Below, one piece after another: positions 1 to 11,175 of a stretch of DNA of 64,000 nucleotides. The notes under the pieces were generated by a model. It was not told where the DNA came from, made no database searches, and saw only the letters and a list, made by a program, of their open reading frames with translations. The first letter of the stretch is position 1; each line of letters begins with the position of its first letter. This DNA is from Diphasiastrum complanatum (Eukaryota; Streptophyta; Lycopodiopsida; Lycopodiales; Lycopodiaceae), in assembly GCA_029204225.1 (NCBI GenBank), contig CM055112.1, positions 24,611,693-24,675,692 on the forward strand. Reading direction: 5' to 3'. A program made the translations under genes and the position numbers.

Positions 1-490
1 ATTTATACAAGTGCTTAAAAAAATATACAAACCTAATCATCGATGATAAATTGTAAAGCGTATTTCGTACATCATCGTCGAAGAGACCTCGAATAGAAAG
101 TGGAAGTATGAATTGCAACATCTTATGCCAATCATTTGATTTCAACCATAGAGGTATGTTGTAATTAACGAGCACAACTGGCCATGTGGACCAAGTTGAT
201 GCTTGAATGCTAAAAGGATTTACGCCATCCATGGCAAGGCCAAATCTCAAATTACAAGGTTCGTTTTTAAACTCGGGCCATTGGTCTTCAATATGTTTCC
301 ATGCAAGTGAATCACTTGGTACTCGCATCACATCATCCGTAGATCGATTTTTGACATGCCAATCCATTAGTTGTGCCAAAGATTTACATCAAAATACATG
401 TTGCCATTGTGGGATAATTGAAAAATGTCGTAACACTTTTCGTAGCATTTTATCCCCTTGTATGTCATCTCGAAAACGTGAAGCGTTACA

Positions 491-1135
491 TGTGAGAGAT
501 TTCAACTAGTTTAGTCTAGTTTAGTCATATTTTGGTAAATTGTTAATAAGAGGCCAAAACTCATTTTAGACTTAGAGATAAAGTTATATTAGTTTGAAAT
601 ACATTCAATAAACACTTTTTGAAAGCGTGAGAAAGTTGGTAGTTGAGTTTGAGAGAGATTCAAATTTGAACTTTGGGTACATTGAATCTAGACCCAAAAA
701 TAGTAGGGTTTACATTTAGGAGGAAAAGCCAAGTGGCCAAATAGGGTTTGAAAACTCTATAAAAGTATGTAACTCGTGGAGAGACACATCTTCTCTCTTC
801 TCTCTCTCATTTCATCATTATACATGGTTCTCTTTGGGTTCTACTACTCATTGGTGCACTATCTTGGTGTTATCTCGCAATCTTGTGTGTAGAATGCTCA
901 TTTATTGCTATTTTCGGTTCCACACATGTGAAATACAGTAGGGTACTATAATTTTATGGACAACAAACATATTTTATGTTTTGATTCATGTTTGATCAAT
1001 ATCTCTTAGAGTTTGCATCTCATTTTGTATGTAGATGCTAATTTTTCTACATTGGCAGGATTGTTCGTTTGCTCCTTATTATAACCAAAGGTCAGGGACA
1101 TGGATTGGATCTTGAATGCTCTGAAATCCTTCACA
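491..1135 (+). repeat. 5' LTR of the Copia element 491-5761
   Basis: The LTR is 645 bp, begins TGTGAGAG and ends CTTCACA. It contains a TATA-like box near 756 and a pyrimidine-rich stretch after it, which suits an LTR promoter. The primer-binding site follows immediately. Confidence 0.93.
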
Positions 1136-4100
1136 TGGTATCAGAGCTATTGTGTTTCAGGTTATGAAAGAATCAGCCATCTTTAGCAAGGATTTGGAGG
1201 AGTTACCAATGCTAGAGCATGCTAGATTGATTTCTACTCAAAAATCAGCATTTTTGCATGTGTAGAATTGATCTTTTGTAGGTCAAAACTCAAGATAGGG
1301 TTATATACTTGATCAATTCCAATTTCACACTTGGCTTACTGGATTTAGATGATTGCATTAGGAAGGTCTCATTGGAGTCTACAAGAAGATATATCAAGTT
1401 TCTAGAAATTGCATGTAGAATTTGAGATATTCATTTTTTTGTGATTTTGTCAAAACCCTGATTTTGATTGGATCTCTAGTTTGTGAGGTTACTAAACTTC
1501 ATTTGAGTGTTTTTCAATCTTAGTAACTGGCAAGAATCATTAGATTGAGGATAGATCATAGGTTGATCAAGATTTCACTATTCTATGTGTTGATTTTCTA
1601 GTTAGAAGTGTTAGAAGAGATTTGAGAGGTCCCACATCTTTGTGATTTCTTCTTGAGTTCATTTGTTGACATTCAAGAGAGTGCTTTGTGCATTGGAACA
1701 GGCTAAAAGAGAAGATCAGGTCACTTCAACATGGCTACAATTGGAGGCTTTATGTTGGAGAGCAATGATAGGCTTACCTCAATCAACTATTCTACTTGGA
1801 AGGTGATGATGGAGTCCTTATTGGAGATGAATGAGTTGATGGAGATTGTTGCAGGTGTGGAGGAGAGGCCTCAAGCACCTCAAGATCAAGTGAGGTATGA
1901 CGAGAGCAAATAAAGCTCTACACATGATTAAGATGAATATTACCAATGAACTTCTCAAGGAAGTTGGTAAGTGCACATCATCTTTGGAGGCTTGGGAAGC
2001 TTTGAAGAAGCTTTATGAATCCAAGTCTACATCAAGAGTGCTTACTCTTAGGAGGAAAATATTTTAAGGTTTGCAAAAGAAGGAAGAGAGTACTCATGCT
2101 TTTGTTTTCAGGGTTAAAGCATTCAATGATGAGTTAGCATGTATTGATGAGAGCATTAAGGAGGTAGAACTTGTTCAAGTTATACTTAATGGCTTGTTGG
2201 ATAATCATGCTAATCTTGTTCAAAGTTTTGCTATTCAAAAGACTTTGCCAAGTATTGTGGATTTGCAAGAGATCTTGGTGAATGAGGAGTATAGGCTTCA
2301 ATCAAGAGGAGGTGGATCTACATCGGCATCTTAATATGAAGAGGAGGCTATGTTCATCAAAGGCAAGTTCAAGGGCAAAGGCAAAGGCAAGTGGTCTAAA
2401 GGTCAAGATCAAGGTGAGACTTATTCTTTTGGCAAAAAGAAAGATAAGTCTAAGTTAAAATGCTTTTATTGTGGAATCAAAGGGCATTTTTCTAATAAAT
2501 GTTTGAAGAAACAAAGAGATGAAGGTAGCAAGCAAATCCACTTTACTACTAATGATGAGGATCTAGGTGGTGGTGATTCTCTTTTGATGTGTTCTTCAAG
2601 TCCAATATCAAGTGAAAGTGACAAAGATTCATGGTGCATTGATAGTGGAGCTAGTTCACACATGACTAGTCACAAGGAGTTCTTTACTTCTTTGGTCACT
2701 TATGATGGAGCCAAGAAAGCAATTCACATGGCCAATGGTGGTGAGTGTGTGATTGAAGGTATTGGTTCTATTCCTATTTGTCTCTCTACTAATAGGAAAG
2801 AAAGACTTGATGGTGTTCTTTACATTCCTTCACTTTCAATGAATTTGCTAAGTGTTGGTCAAATGATAAAAAAAGGATACATGGTAAAGTTTGGTGGTGA
2901 TGCTTGTTTCATTACAAAGGAAGAAATCTTGGTTGCTAGGGGCAATATACAAGGTAGACTTTTCAAGCTTGATGCTTTTGTTATAACTAACAAAAAGGAT
3001 GGAATGGAAAATGATATTGGTCTCAACTTTCCAAAGTTACCTTTTAGTATCAATAAGATTGGTGGATCTTATGCAAAGTCTAACAAGCTTCCTTATGCTA
3101 GATCTAGGTCAAGATCTAATATGCTTCTTGGAGATGTTCATCTTTGTGCTAACTTGGCTAGTCTTGAGGATAATGATGGTGTTTCAATGGTTCTTCATGG
3201 CAAGTGCAAGCATGCAAAAGGTAAGGAAAGAGCTAACTTCATCAATGGAGGTGAAGGTTCTTCCTTGGAAAAGATTGTTTCTAATGATTTCTTTCATCAT
3301 ATGGAAAAAGATGTTGCTAGGTGCATTCATGAAGGAGATGGTTCTTCTACATTCTTTTGTGATGAGTCCAAGAAAGTAATTTTTGCAGCAAGTGGAGTCA
3401 CATGTCTTCATAAAGAGAGTAGATCAAATGGTTCTATCAAGAGACTTGGTGAGGAAGATAGTCACAAGTCAAGAAGAAGAGAAATATGTGAAGAGTTCAA
3501 AGTAGGATGTACTTTGAATGATGTCATTGTGAATGATAGTGAGGAAGAATCATTATCATATGAGTCATTACCTAAAACATTGAGTAGAAGTTCTTGTTTG
3601 AAAAAAAAGAGTACTTCAATCATCCTTATGTTGAAGGTACTAATCATTTTTTTCATGGCTTCTAATGTTTTTGAGGTTTCTACTTCTTATGATGCAATCA
3701 TTAAGAGGGAGTCTTATGAAGGAAAGAGCAATGAAAGATTGGTTCTTGGGAAGATCCAAGGCATGGATCTCACATCTCTTCATCAACTCAAAGGATTCTA
3801 TGATTATGAATTGATCACTCATGATAAAGATGGCAAAAGGTTGGTTGGAGAAGACTACATGGAGCAAATCGAAAGAAAATTTCTTCGGAGATCTCATTGG
3901 TGAGCTCATTGAGGTTTGTTATGGACTCAAGAAGACTAAATTTAGATGTGATACTCATATTCACCTACTCTACTTCATGTTGGATGGAAAGTTTGGAATC
4001 TATCTTTTGATTTATGATGGTGACATTGTTTTCACTAACCTTTGTGGAAATTCGAAATCAAGCATTGATGAGATATTGTTTGATCTAAATCATATGTTTG

Positions 4101-5117
4101 AAAGGGAGTATTTCCAGAGGTTCGGGTCTAAAGATATTCATATCTTTGATATCTTTGATGATCAAGAGAAAGGTAAGCAAGTGGAAGCGACTCACTTTGT
4201 TTTACTCACATGTTTTGGAGAATTTTCTTGTGTAGATGATGCTATGCAAGTGGATATTGGTTCTCATGGTTTTCATACTAGAAAAGAAATTAATGGATCT
4301 GGAAAACAAAGTTTGTTCAATGACTTTGATGGTCAAGAGGAAGATCAAGAGGTTGGTCTCAAAGGGCTTCAACAACACAAAAGGAAAGGTGGCAATTTGG
4401 AGCTAGTCAAGACCATCAAAGGAAGGTTATTTGGCAAAAATGTTATGGATCTGTTTTTGCAACTTATTGAAGACTCAAGTAAGGTCAAAGGAGCAGCAAG
4501 GAAGTTTATTTCAAGTTGACTTTACTTGTTCTATCTCATGTTTGAGCTATTTCATATGGATGTGTGCAAATTGTCAAGATATGGACAAACTAGCTAGATT
4601 GTCTTGCAATATCTTATTGTTGGAGTTGTACTAGCATTCTTGGCTGGTTTTGTTGATGGAAATGAATCTAATGGAAGTTCATTATGTCACTCATTCATGG
4701 CCAAGTCATCAAGGTTTGATGATATCTTGTGGCAAGATGGAGATGGAGGCTCATTCATGGAGTTTTATGGTGGAGACATATCAAGAAAGGACAAAGTTGG
4801 AGGAGACAAGCAAGCAAATGGCCATCACTCACAATTATTGTTTGGTTTTTGTAATTTTTCAGAGATTTCAAAGTTTGAAGCATGGAGGAATCATTTCATT
4901 CACATTCTATTTGGTTCTTCATGTTCTAGTTATATCTTGATGTGTAAAATTGATGTAAGAAATAGTGAAACATCCAATTTGGACACTATTCTCTATATCA
5001 ATTATGAAAGATACTTTAGAACCTTAAAAAGGATATCTGTACTTAGGATGAAGTTCATTCTAAAGTTGGATCAAAGTTCTATTGGAAAAACTATGCCAAA
5101 ACTAGTTGAAGAGGGAG

Positions 5118-5761
5118 TGTGAGAGATTTCAACTAGTTTAGTCTGGTTTAGTCATATTTTGGTAAATGTCAATAAGAGGCCAAAATTCATTTTAGACTTA
5201 GAGATAAAGTTACGTTAGTTTAAAATACATTCAATAAACATTTTTTGAAAGTGTGGGAAAGTTGGTAGTCGAGTTTGAGATAGATTTAAATTTGAGCTTT
5301 GGGTACATTGAATCTAGACCCAAAAATAGTAGGGTTTACATTTTGGAGGGAAAGCCAAGTGGCCAAATAGGGTTTGGAAACTCTATCAAAGGATGTAACT
5401 CGTGGAGAGACACATCTTCTCTCTTCTCTCTCTCATTTCATCACTATACATGGTTATTTTTGGGTTCTACTACTCATTGGTGCACTATCTTGGTGTTATC
5501 TTGCAATCTTGTGTGTAGAATGTTCATTTATTGCTATTTTCGGTTCCACGTGTGTGAAATACAGTTGGGTATTGTAATTGTACAAACAACAAACATATTT
5601 TATGTTTTGATTCATGTTTGATCAATATCTGTTAGAGTTTGCATCTCATTTTGTATGTAGATGCTCATTTTTCTACATTGGCAGGATTGTTGGTTTGCTC
5701 CTTATTGTAACCAAAGATCAGGGACATGGATTGGATCTTGAATGCTCTGAAATCCTTCACA
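5118..5761 (+). repeat. 3' LTR of the Copia element 491-5761
   Basis: This is a 644-bp partner of the left LTR, about 94% alike by eye, with the same TGTGAGAG...CTTCACA ends. It is preceded by a GAAGAGGGAG polypurine tract and followed by the target duplication TTACA. Confidence 0.93.
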
Positions 5762-7139
5762 TTACACATGGGACATTGAAGCTTTTATGAATACTCACCT
5801 CTATATAGAACATGGTCTTCTGGACATACATGTATTGTGTCATAATCCATTCCAAGCACGGTCATCATCTTTCGTGTTTCTTTTCGTGTTTTAGGTCTCA
5901 CATTTTCTTTCGAAAGTATTTGATGCAACAACCTAAAAAAAGAGCATTGCGAGTTGTTAGAAAAGAAATAAAAAATTAACTTAATGTAAATATACTATAA
6001 AGTATAATAGTTGTGTTATGCGTTAAGTACCCGAATAAAGATGTCACGCTACAATCACTCCATTTGTATGTTGCTTGAAAGTTTAGAATAAGAACTGATG
6101 TAGCTAGTCTCAAAATGGATGCTCTAGGATATAGAGGAGTGTCTGCCTCCTTGCGCAATAGAATCTCGTCTTCATCCATCTCAAATTGTTCGTGATCTCC
6201 GTTTTCATTAGAAGATGCATGCATATCATCATTCTCATTTGTTTCAAAGTAAGATTCAAACATGTTGTGCATTGCTTCATCGTGTTGCACCTCATCATCA
6301 TAATCATTAAAATCAAGTTGATTATTCTCTTTTCCAATTGTGTTTCCCTCTTCAATTTGTTTCATTCTTTGTTTTCTCATGTCTATCAAAACTTGACGTT
6401 GATTGTAACTAAACACGGATGGATCAACTCCGTGGAATGGCATTCGATGTATTGGCTACACACATGAAACAAATTTCATAAGTGACATATATAGATTGAC
6501 GAAGATTACAATAAAAAATAATCATATAAAATTAACAAACCTCAACGTCTTCCAAATTCGATGGTTGACCTTCTTCTTTTTGTCCAAACTTCCACAAATG
6601 ATTTTCAACAATGCGTCTTTCACGCATCTTTTGTCCATCACACTTGAGGCATGTGCACCATATTTTATTTTGAAAATAATTTCTCTTCGAGAAACAAAAA
6701 TCAAGTACATGTCACTTTAGCACAATATTTTAACTTATAATGGTGTAGTTTTTTACGAACAAGAAAGTATGCATGTTTATTACTTACCCTGTTAACTTGA
6801 GTAGTGTCTTCATCGCTAGACTGATCTGAATGTAATTCATCTCATTGTGATAAACTGCGTATATGCACAAGTACAAAACACAAATAACATAAAACTATTG
6901 TATGATTCTAATGTTTTAATTTTTAGATAGTACTATTCTTATACATTGTCGCTTATATGATTATTTTGCATCTTGGTGCAGGTTCAAACTCTACACGCAT
7001 ATCTCTCTTCTTTTGTCAACACAGGTATGAAGTTCTACTCCAATATGCATTAAAGTTCTGTAATCGATCTTCTTTTCTACTTCATTTCTATATATTAGGG
7101 TTTATTGTAATGTATTGTATGTTTATGAATGTAGTAATC

Positions 7140-8156
7140 ATGTTGGGGTCAGGCAGTGGTGAAAGCTCGAGAGACTCTGTAAAAAATTTATATGAATCAT
7201 TAACTCCTGAGTAGAAAACACAACTGCAAAGTATGCTTAGCCAAGATGAGGGTGGTCCCTCACAAGCGGCCGCAGCTCCCACCCCCACCGAAGAGTCATC
7301 CACAAATTTTTATTATGGCATGGATCCTCAAGGCAATATAATTGCCAATAGAAAAGGGAGGGTGGTTTTGGACCGACTCTATTCTTTATGTCAACGCCAT
7401 TTTGGCGATATATTATTTAGTAAATGGTCCAAACAACATGCCGCCGATAAACGACAGGTTATTGGTACCCTTTGTGACGAATTCCAACAAGAAGAGAAAT
7501 TTGAGGAGAATGAAATTCATAAGCATATAAGCTTATGGATTAGGCATCGTCGTGATATGGCATGACGAGCTTATAGGGGCGGGCTATCCAAGCCCTCCTT
7601 GTGTTCAAGAAATGATTGGAACCGTGTAAAAGTGGATGAACGAACACCAGATAAATACAAGATTCAGAAAGATGCTGCAGTCGCTAGGATGCATGGGATA
7701 GGCAATTCTAGGTTGGGCTCGAGCGGAAAGACGGGATTGCAAGCAAGCATGGTAAGTGAACTTACACTACTCTTATAGTTTATCTTTGATTTCATATGCT
7801 TTTATTTTTTAATATGCATTATGACTAGCTGCTTCAACGTAGCCCTAAATTAATTTCTCCTTAAATTGAATGCATGGATAGTTGGTGGACTATGGATGTC
7901 TGCCAACTAAGGAGGAATACGAATATGCCTACAGGGAATCGTACGACGCATTAGTCGACAAACTAAAGAGCGAGGGTCATCCTCCAAATGTAAGTACAAG
8001 TTTTTGTATTCATACGAATGTTGTTTGTATCATGACGTCAATTTTATTTAATTTAATACGATCATGCGTTAAATATATGTAGTTTGTTTGCTTGTGTTCA
8101 TGCAGACTGGACGTCACGACGACAATGAGAAGATTAGATTTATAAATTTTAGTTGA
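7140..8156 (+). pseudogene. Second CACTA-element gene (plant En/Spm Transposase_24-like), three exons
   Basis: Three exons join in phase: 7140-7751, 7882-7989 and 8106-8156, each bounded by GT...AG. The product begins MLGSGSGESS, has an Ala/Pro/Thr linker, then MDPQGNIIANRKGRVVLDRL, a tryptophan-rich segment (FSKWSKQH, ISLWIRHRRD), DWNRVKVDERTPDKYKIQK and finally LVDYGCLPTKEEYEYAYRES. The tail resembles the plant 'Ptta/En/Spm' transposase family that accompanies TNP2 in CACTA elements; I infer this from pattern alone. Exon 1 contains two in-frame stops (after SLTPE and after RHRRDMA), so the copy is inactive. It is transcribed away from the TNP2 gene, sharing the 6720-7140 spacer as a putative bidirectional promoter. 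Most CACTA elements carry both genes in one direction, so the divergent layout is notable. Confidence 0.65.
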
Positions 8157-8640
8157 TGTTAGATTTAGAAAGACTCGTGTGACATTAATTTTGTAATACA
8201 TTGATTCATATTATGAAAATATTATTATTGCAAATGATCGTGGTATATTGTCATTGCTTTTATATGTGCAATGTTCTTTTTTTCAAAAATTGCAATGTCA
8301 AATTCAGGGATGTGGATTGACGTAATAACCAACTAAGAAATTAAAACCATGTGCAATGTCGGATTTTAAAACAACAATCAATATCATATTTAAAAATCTA
8401 AATGAAATTTATGATGTGCACAAAGCAATGCAATAAAGTGTTGTCATTCATAAGGAACATGAAGTAATACAATAAAATATAAAATGAAAACTAGTTTAAG
8501 AATGAAAAGTACCCCATGCTTAGTTTGTTGTTTGATCCAAATGTTGAATGCAACTCAAAAATATTGTTTTAAAAACAATTCATGAACATCGTTTCTCCAA
8601 GAACTCAACTCCAAGAACAACCTGATAAAAATGCGCGCGC
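8157..8640. other. AT-rich 3' flank of the CACTA second gene
   Basis: I see no gene here. It is low-complexity AT-rich sequence lying between the last exon of the element gene and the subterminal repeat array. Confidence 0.5.
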
Positions 8641-8677
8641 TGTTTTTCACGCATTTTTTATTTTTTTAACCTAATTT

Positions 8678-9010
8678 GGGACGTCGGAATCCGACGTCCT
8701 AACGCGTCGGATAGATGCCGAATAGACGTCGGACACACGTCGGACATATTTTTTGATCATTCTGTTAACAGACGTCGAACTCCGACAACTTTATGGGACG
8801 TCGGATTTCGACGTCCAAGCATACGTCGGATGGGCGTCGGACATCCGTTGGTGAAATTTTGACATCATTCTGTGTTTACAGACGTCTGAATCCGACCAAG
8901 ACATCACAATGCGACATCCATGTCAGAGCGTTTGCGACGTCTTTGAACGTCGTAATGCGACGTCCACATAGGACGTCGCAATGTCAGATCGGGTTTTTGT
9001 ATCGAAAAAA
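8678..9010. repeat. CACTA subterminal repeat array built on ACGTC palindromes
   Basis: About fifteen copies of ACGTC or GACGT occur in both orientations. The clearest unit is a near-perfect palindrome, GGACGTCGGAATCCGACGTC at 8679-8698. Two longer units begin with a CATTCTGT...ACAGACGTC word at about 8757 and 8868. Arrays of short inverted and direct repeats near element ends are the binding sites of the second CACTA protein in known En/Spm systems, so I read this as the right subterminal region. The clear CpG excess contrasts with the AT-rich surroundings. Confidence 0.7.
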
Positions 9011-9136
9011 TACGTTTCCAGAATCCAGCACGTTGTGCCTGTCGAAATGCGATGTTTTTTAAAGTCATCGAATTCCGATGACCTTATAGCGATGTGTTTT
9101 TTTGACGTTCGCAATGAATTAAAAAAAAATTAAACT

Positions 9137-9171
9137 CGCGATTTACGTTGCAAAACACGTTGTAAATCGCG
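9137..9171. repeat. Inverted repeat (stem-loop) near the right end of the CACTA element
   Basis: CGCGATTTAC at 9137-9146 pairs with GTAAATCGCG at 9162-9171 around a 15-base loop that itself contains partial repeats of GTTG. It sits just beyond the ACGTC array. I could not find a CACTA/TAGTG terminus, so the exact element end (probably near 9.2 kb) is unresolved. Confidence 0.55.
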
Positions 9172-9998
9172 GCAGGTGTTGTTGTGTTCGATTTTGTGTA
9201 AAAAGTCGTAGGTGTTGAACTGCTGCACAAAAACCTGTGTATTTTACCAAGCATTGCTCTGCATACAAAATGAAAGTAGAAACATGACTAAATATGCATA
9301 ATAACAAAACAGAAAACTATAATTCCTGCAGGTATCAGATGAGCTGATAGAAAACCTAAAGAGGTTGCATCTGATCCTAGATCAATGATTTAATTCAAGG
9401 ATAAAAAATGTGCAAGAAGAATCTTGAATGTAATTGAAACACCAAAGAGAAAACTGTGAGCTTAATCTCCAACAAAGACGTGCATGAGTTTTTCTATGAC
9501 CAGCCTCTCCACCCCTTGGAGGAAGGACCAGACACCAAAGGGGAAAAAGAATAAACAAATTTCAAGCCGTAATGTCATATGGGTCAATAGCCAAGTGATC
9601 GAGAGGAAGGCGCATAGCAAGTTGAGTTTCACGATGGAGAGCCAGGGGAATATGAAAGTAGAGCCTTGGACCAGTAAAACCCAAGTGAAAGTCTAGAACT
9701 TACAGTCTTGTGTGCACGTTCTTGGAGCCACTGTTCCTATCATATTCTGCTTCCTGTTGCTTGGAGTTTCTAGCTACATGGAGTTTCTCTGCAACAGCCT
9801 CAATGCCCAAGGCCTCCATTGTGGATCCTTCACTTCATTATCAGTACAAATAGTGCTTTTCAACGATCAACCAACATGTACCTGCAATGCGCTACCAGTT
9901 GGTAGATTTCTATCGTGCATCCACCACAGATTTTGCCTACAAACAGACCTCCAACATTCCAGGTGACTGACCTCCAACACACTCCACTGACCTCCAGA

Positions 9999-10001
<3 letters not shown>
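9172..10001. other. Intergenic, no supported gene
   Basis: Short open frames occur (for example 9484-9696 and 9712-9966), but none shows a recognisable domain, splice-phase continuity or codon pattern that I would defend. Confidence 0.4.

Positions 10002-10049
<48 letters not shown>
10002..10049. repeat. (CT)n microsatellite
   Basis: This is an uninterrupted CT dinucleotide tract of about 48 bp. A shorter CT run follows near 10350. Both lie upstream of the NDUFAF3-like gene, and CT tracts are common in plant 5' regions. Confidence 0.95.
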
Positions 10050-10052
<3 letters not shown>

Positions 10053-11175
10053 TCTTTATCGTTATTTCTCATTCTAAAACTTAAAATCCTAAAAAACCCC
10101 TAAAACTTTGAAAAAATCGTGCTACTCTCTCATGCCCTTCTCTTTCACTCTCTTGGCATTGCTATATATATTTGGTATCTCTCTTAAAACTTCTCTTCCT
10201 AGAAGTTTCTCTTCTAAAAGCATGTGTTTTGCGTGTTCTCTCACTTCAAGTGCTTTTCAACGCTTTTCAACTGCCCTTCAAAAACATTTTAGGGCAAATA
10301 AGGCCCAATGAAAATGTGAAAATCGCTTTTTCTCTACAACGGCCTACATTCTCTCTCTCTCTCAATAGGCAAGTCTTTGTGTCGTGCGATAGGCAGTCAA
10401 GTAGGAAGGAAGTAGGTAGCTAGTGATAGAAGTATGTAAAAAGGGAGAGCAGCTAATAATCGTAAAATAATATAGGAGGGCCCAAAAGGGCCTAGCAGTT
10501 TGCAAGTAGGTAGTGGCCTTTAGACCTAATGGTCGCCTATCTAAAAGTTGATCAAAGAAAGAAGTATGTGACTTGTTAATTTGACGTCCTTGTTTCACGT
10601 TGCTTGGGCAGGAGCGAATAGAAAGTGATGATCACTTCTTTCTTCTTTGTTTCACGGCAGCACTTCAATCAATTTTGCTTGAGCGTTCCAACTGCAATCT
10701 TGGGCTTCAACTCAGGCTTCAGAGAAAGACAGCAGCTGCTTCTGGACCTGCAAGGATGTTTCTTGCAAATTGGGCTTGATTGCCCATTTCACCGCAGTCT
10801 AAAAATATCTATATGATTGCGGATAAAGAATGTGTTATGTATCACATGTCCTCACCAATTGGTCAATAGATGTAACGATCTTGTAACAAAACATGGCAGG
10901 TTGAAGGTGAATAAATAAGTAAGGGTGAAATTTAGTACTAGTAGTAGTAATAGAGGTTGTTGTTGATGCATTGCGCATGTTATAGCGTTATCGATCGTGT
11001 TAGAGAGTGTTCAATCTGTTAAAGCCATACATGATATATATGATGCATATCTAACTGTTTGTTTGTTGACGATGATGTGCTTAGGGTGACATGGAGGATT
11101 GTGTGCTATGAAACATTTGGACGCAACCTGCAGGCGAAATAAAGAGCAGAGCGACACACAGAAGAAGGGAGGAAG
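10050..11175. other. Upstream region of the NDUFAF3-like gene
   Basis: No coding exon is recognised. The region should contain the promoter and 5' UTR of the gene starting at 11176, but I see no convincing single TATA box or initiator to annotate. Confidence 0.4.

Larger units (their letters stand above)
491..5761 (+). mobile_element. Ty1/Copia LTR retrotransposon, non-autonomous-looking fossil
   Basis: Both LTRs are present (491-1135 and 5118-5761, TG...CA ends) and are flanked by the 5-bp target duplication TTACA at 486-490 and 5762-5766. A tRNA-iMet-type primer site (TGGTATCAGAGC) starts at 1136 directly after the left LTR, and a purine-rich tract precedes the right LTR. Inside are gag (from about 1731), a CCHC zinc knuckle near 2455-2500 and a retropepsin-like segment with DSGASSHM near 2640. 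Integrase and reverse transcriptase regions are only vestigial, although long reading frames persist to about 5120. It looks broken in several places and was probably mobilised in trans, if at all. By eye the LTRs differ at roughly 40 of 645 sites, so it is older than the copy at 13-19 kb. Confidence 0.92.
1..6720 (-). pseudogene. CACTA (En/Spm) TNP2-like transposase, decayed, split by a Copia insertion
   Basis: On the minus strand the reading runs from about 6720 to beyond position 1. An upstream exon (about 6550-6720) has a Cys-rich segment (CTCLKC) like the transposase-associated domain. The exon 6455-6031 carries an acidic stretch and then ADTPLYPRASILRL and YKWSDCSVTSLFG, typical of the TNP2 N-terminus. 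The next exon starts near 5940 and reads MTVLGMDYDTIHVCPEDHVL and YRGEYS, the TNP2 block before the CPMC motif. The frame resumes left of the inserted Copia element (486 downwards) with ASRFRDD, PSDSLAWKHIEDQWPEF, LRFGLAMDGVNPF and STWSTWPVVLVNYNIPLWL. Splice phases agree across the 6031/5940 intron (GG, then G). In-frame stops are present (one after YRGEYS, one after QHVF), so it is dead. The catalytic C-terminal half lies outside the window. Family assignment is secure; the exact gene start is not. Confidence 0.85.

Noticed and set aside
207-509. Open frame of 100 codons on the plus strand
   Set aside because: It is the antisense shadow of the TNP2-like transposase, which is clearly coded on the minus strand here.
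9172-9230. Search for the TAGTG terminus of the CACTA element
   Set aside because: The sequence GTCGTAGGTGTTG near 9207 is suggestive but does not match a CACTA end, so no boundary was called.
9712-9966. 84-codon frame with a hydrophobic start, first thought to be a secreted peptide
   Set aside because: No family resemblance, it runs into a microsatellite region, and no splice context supports it.
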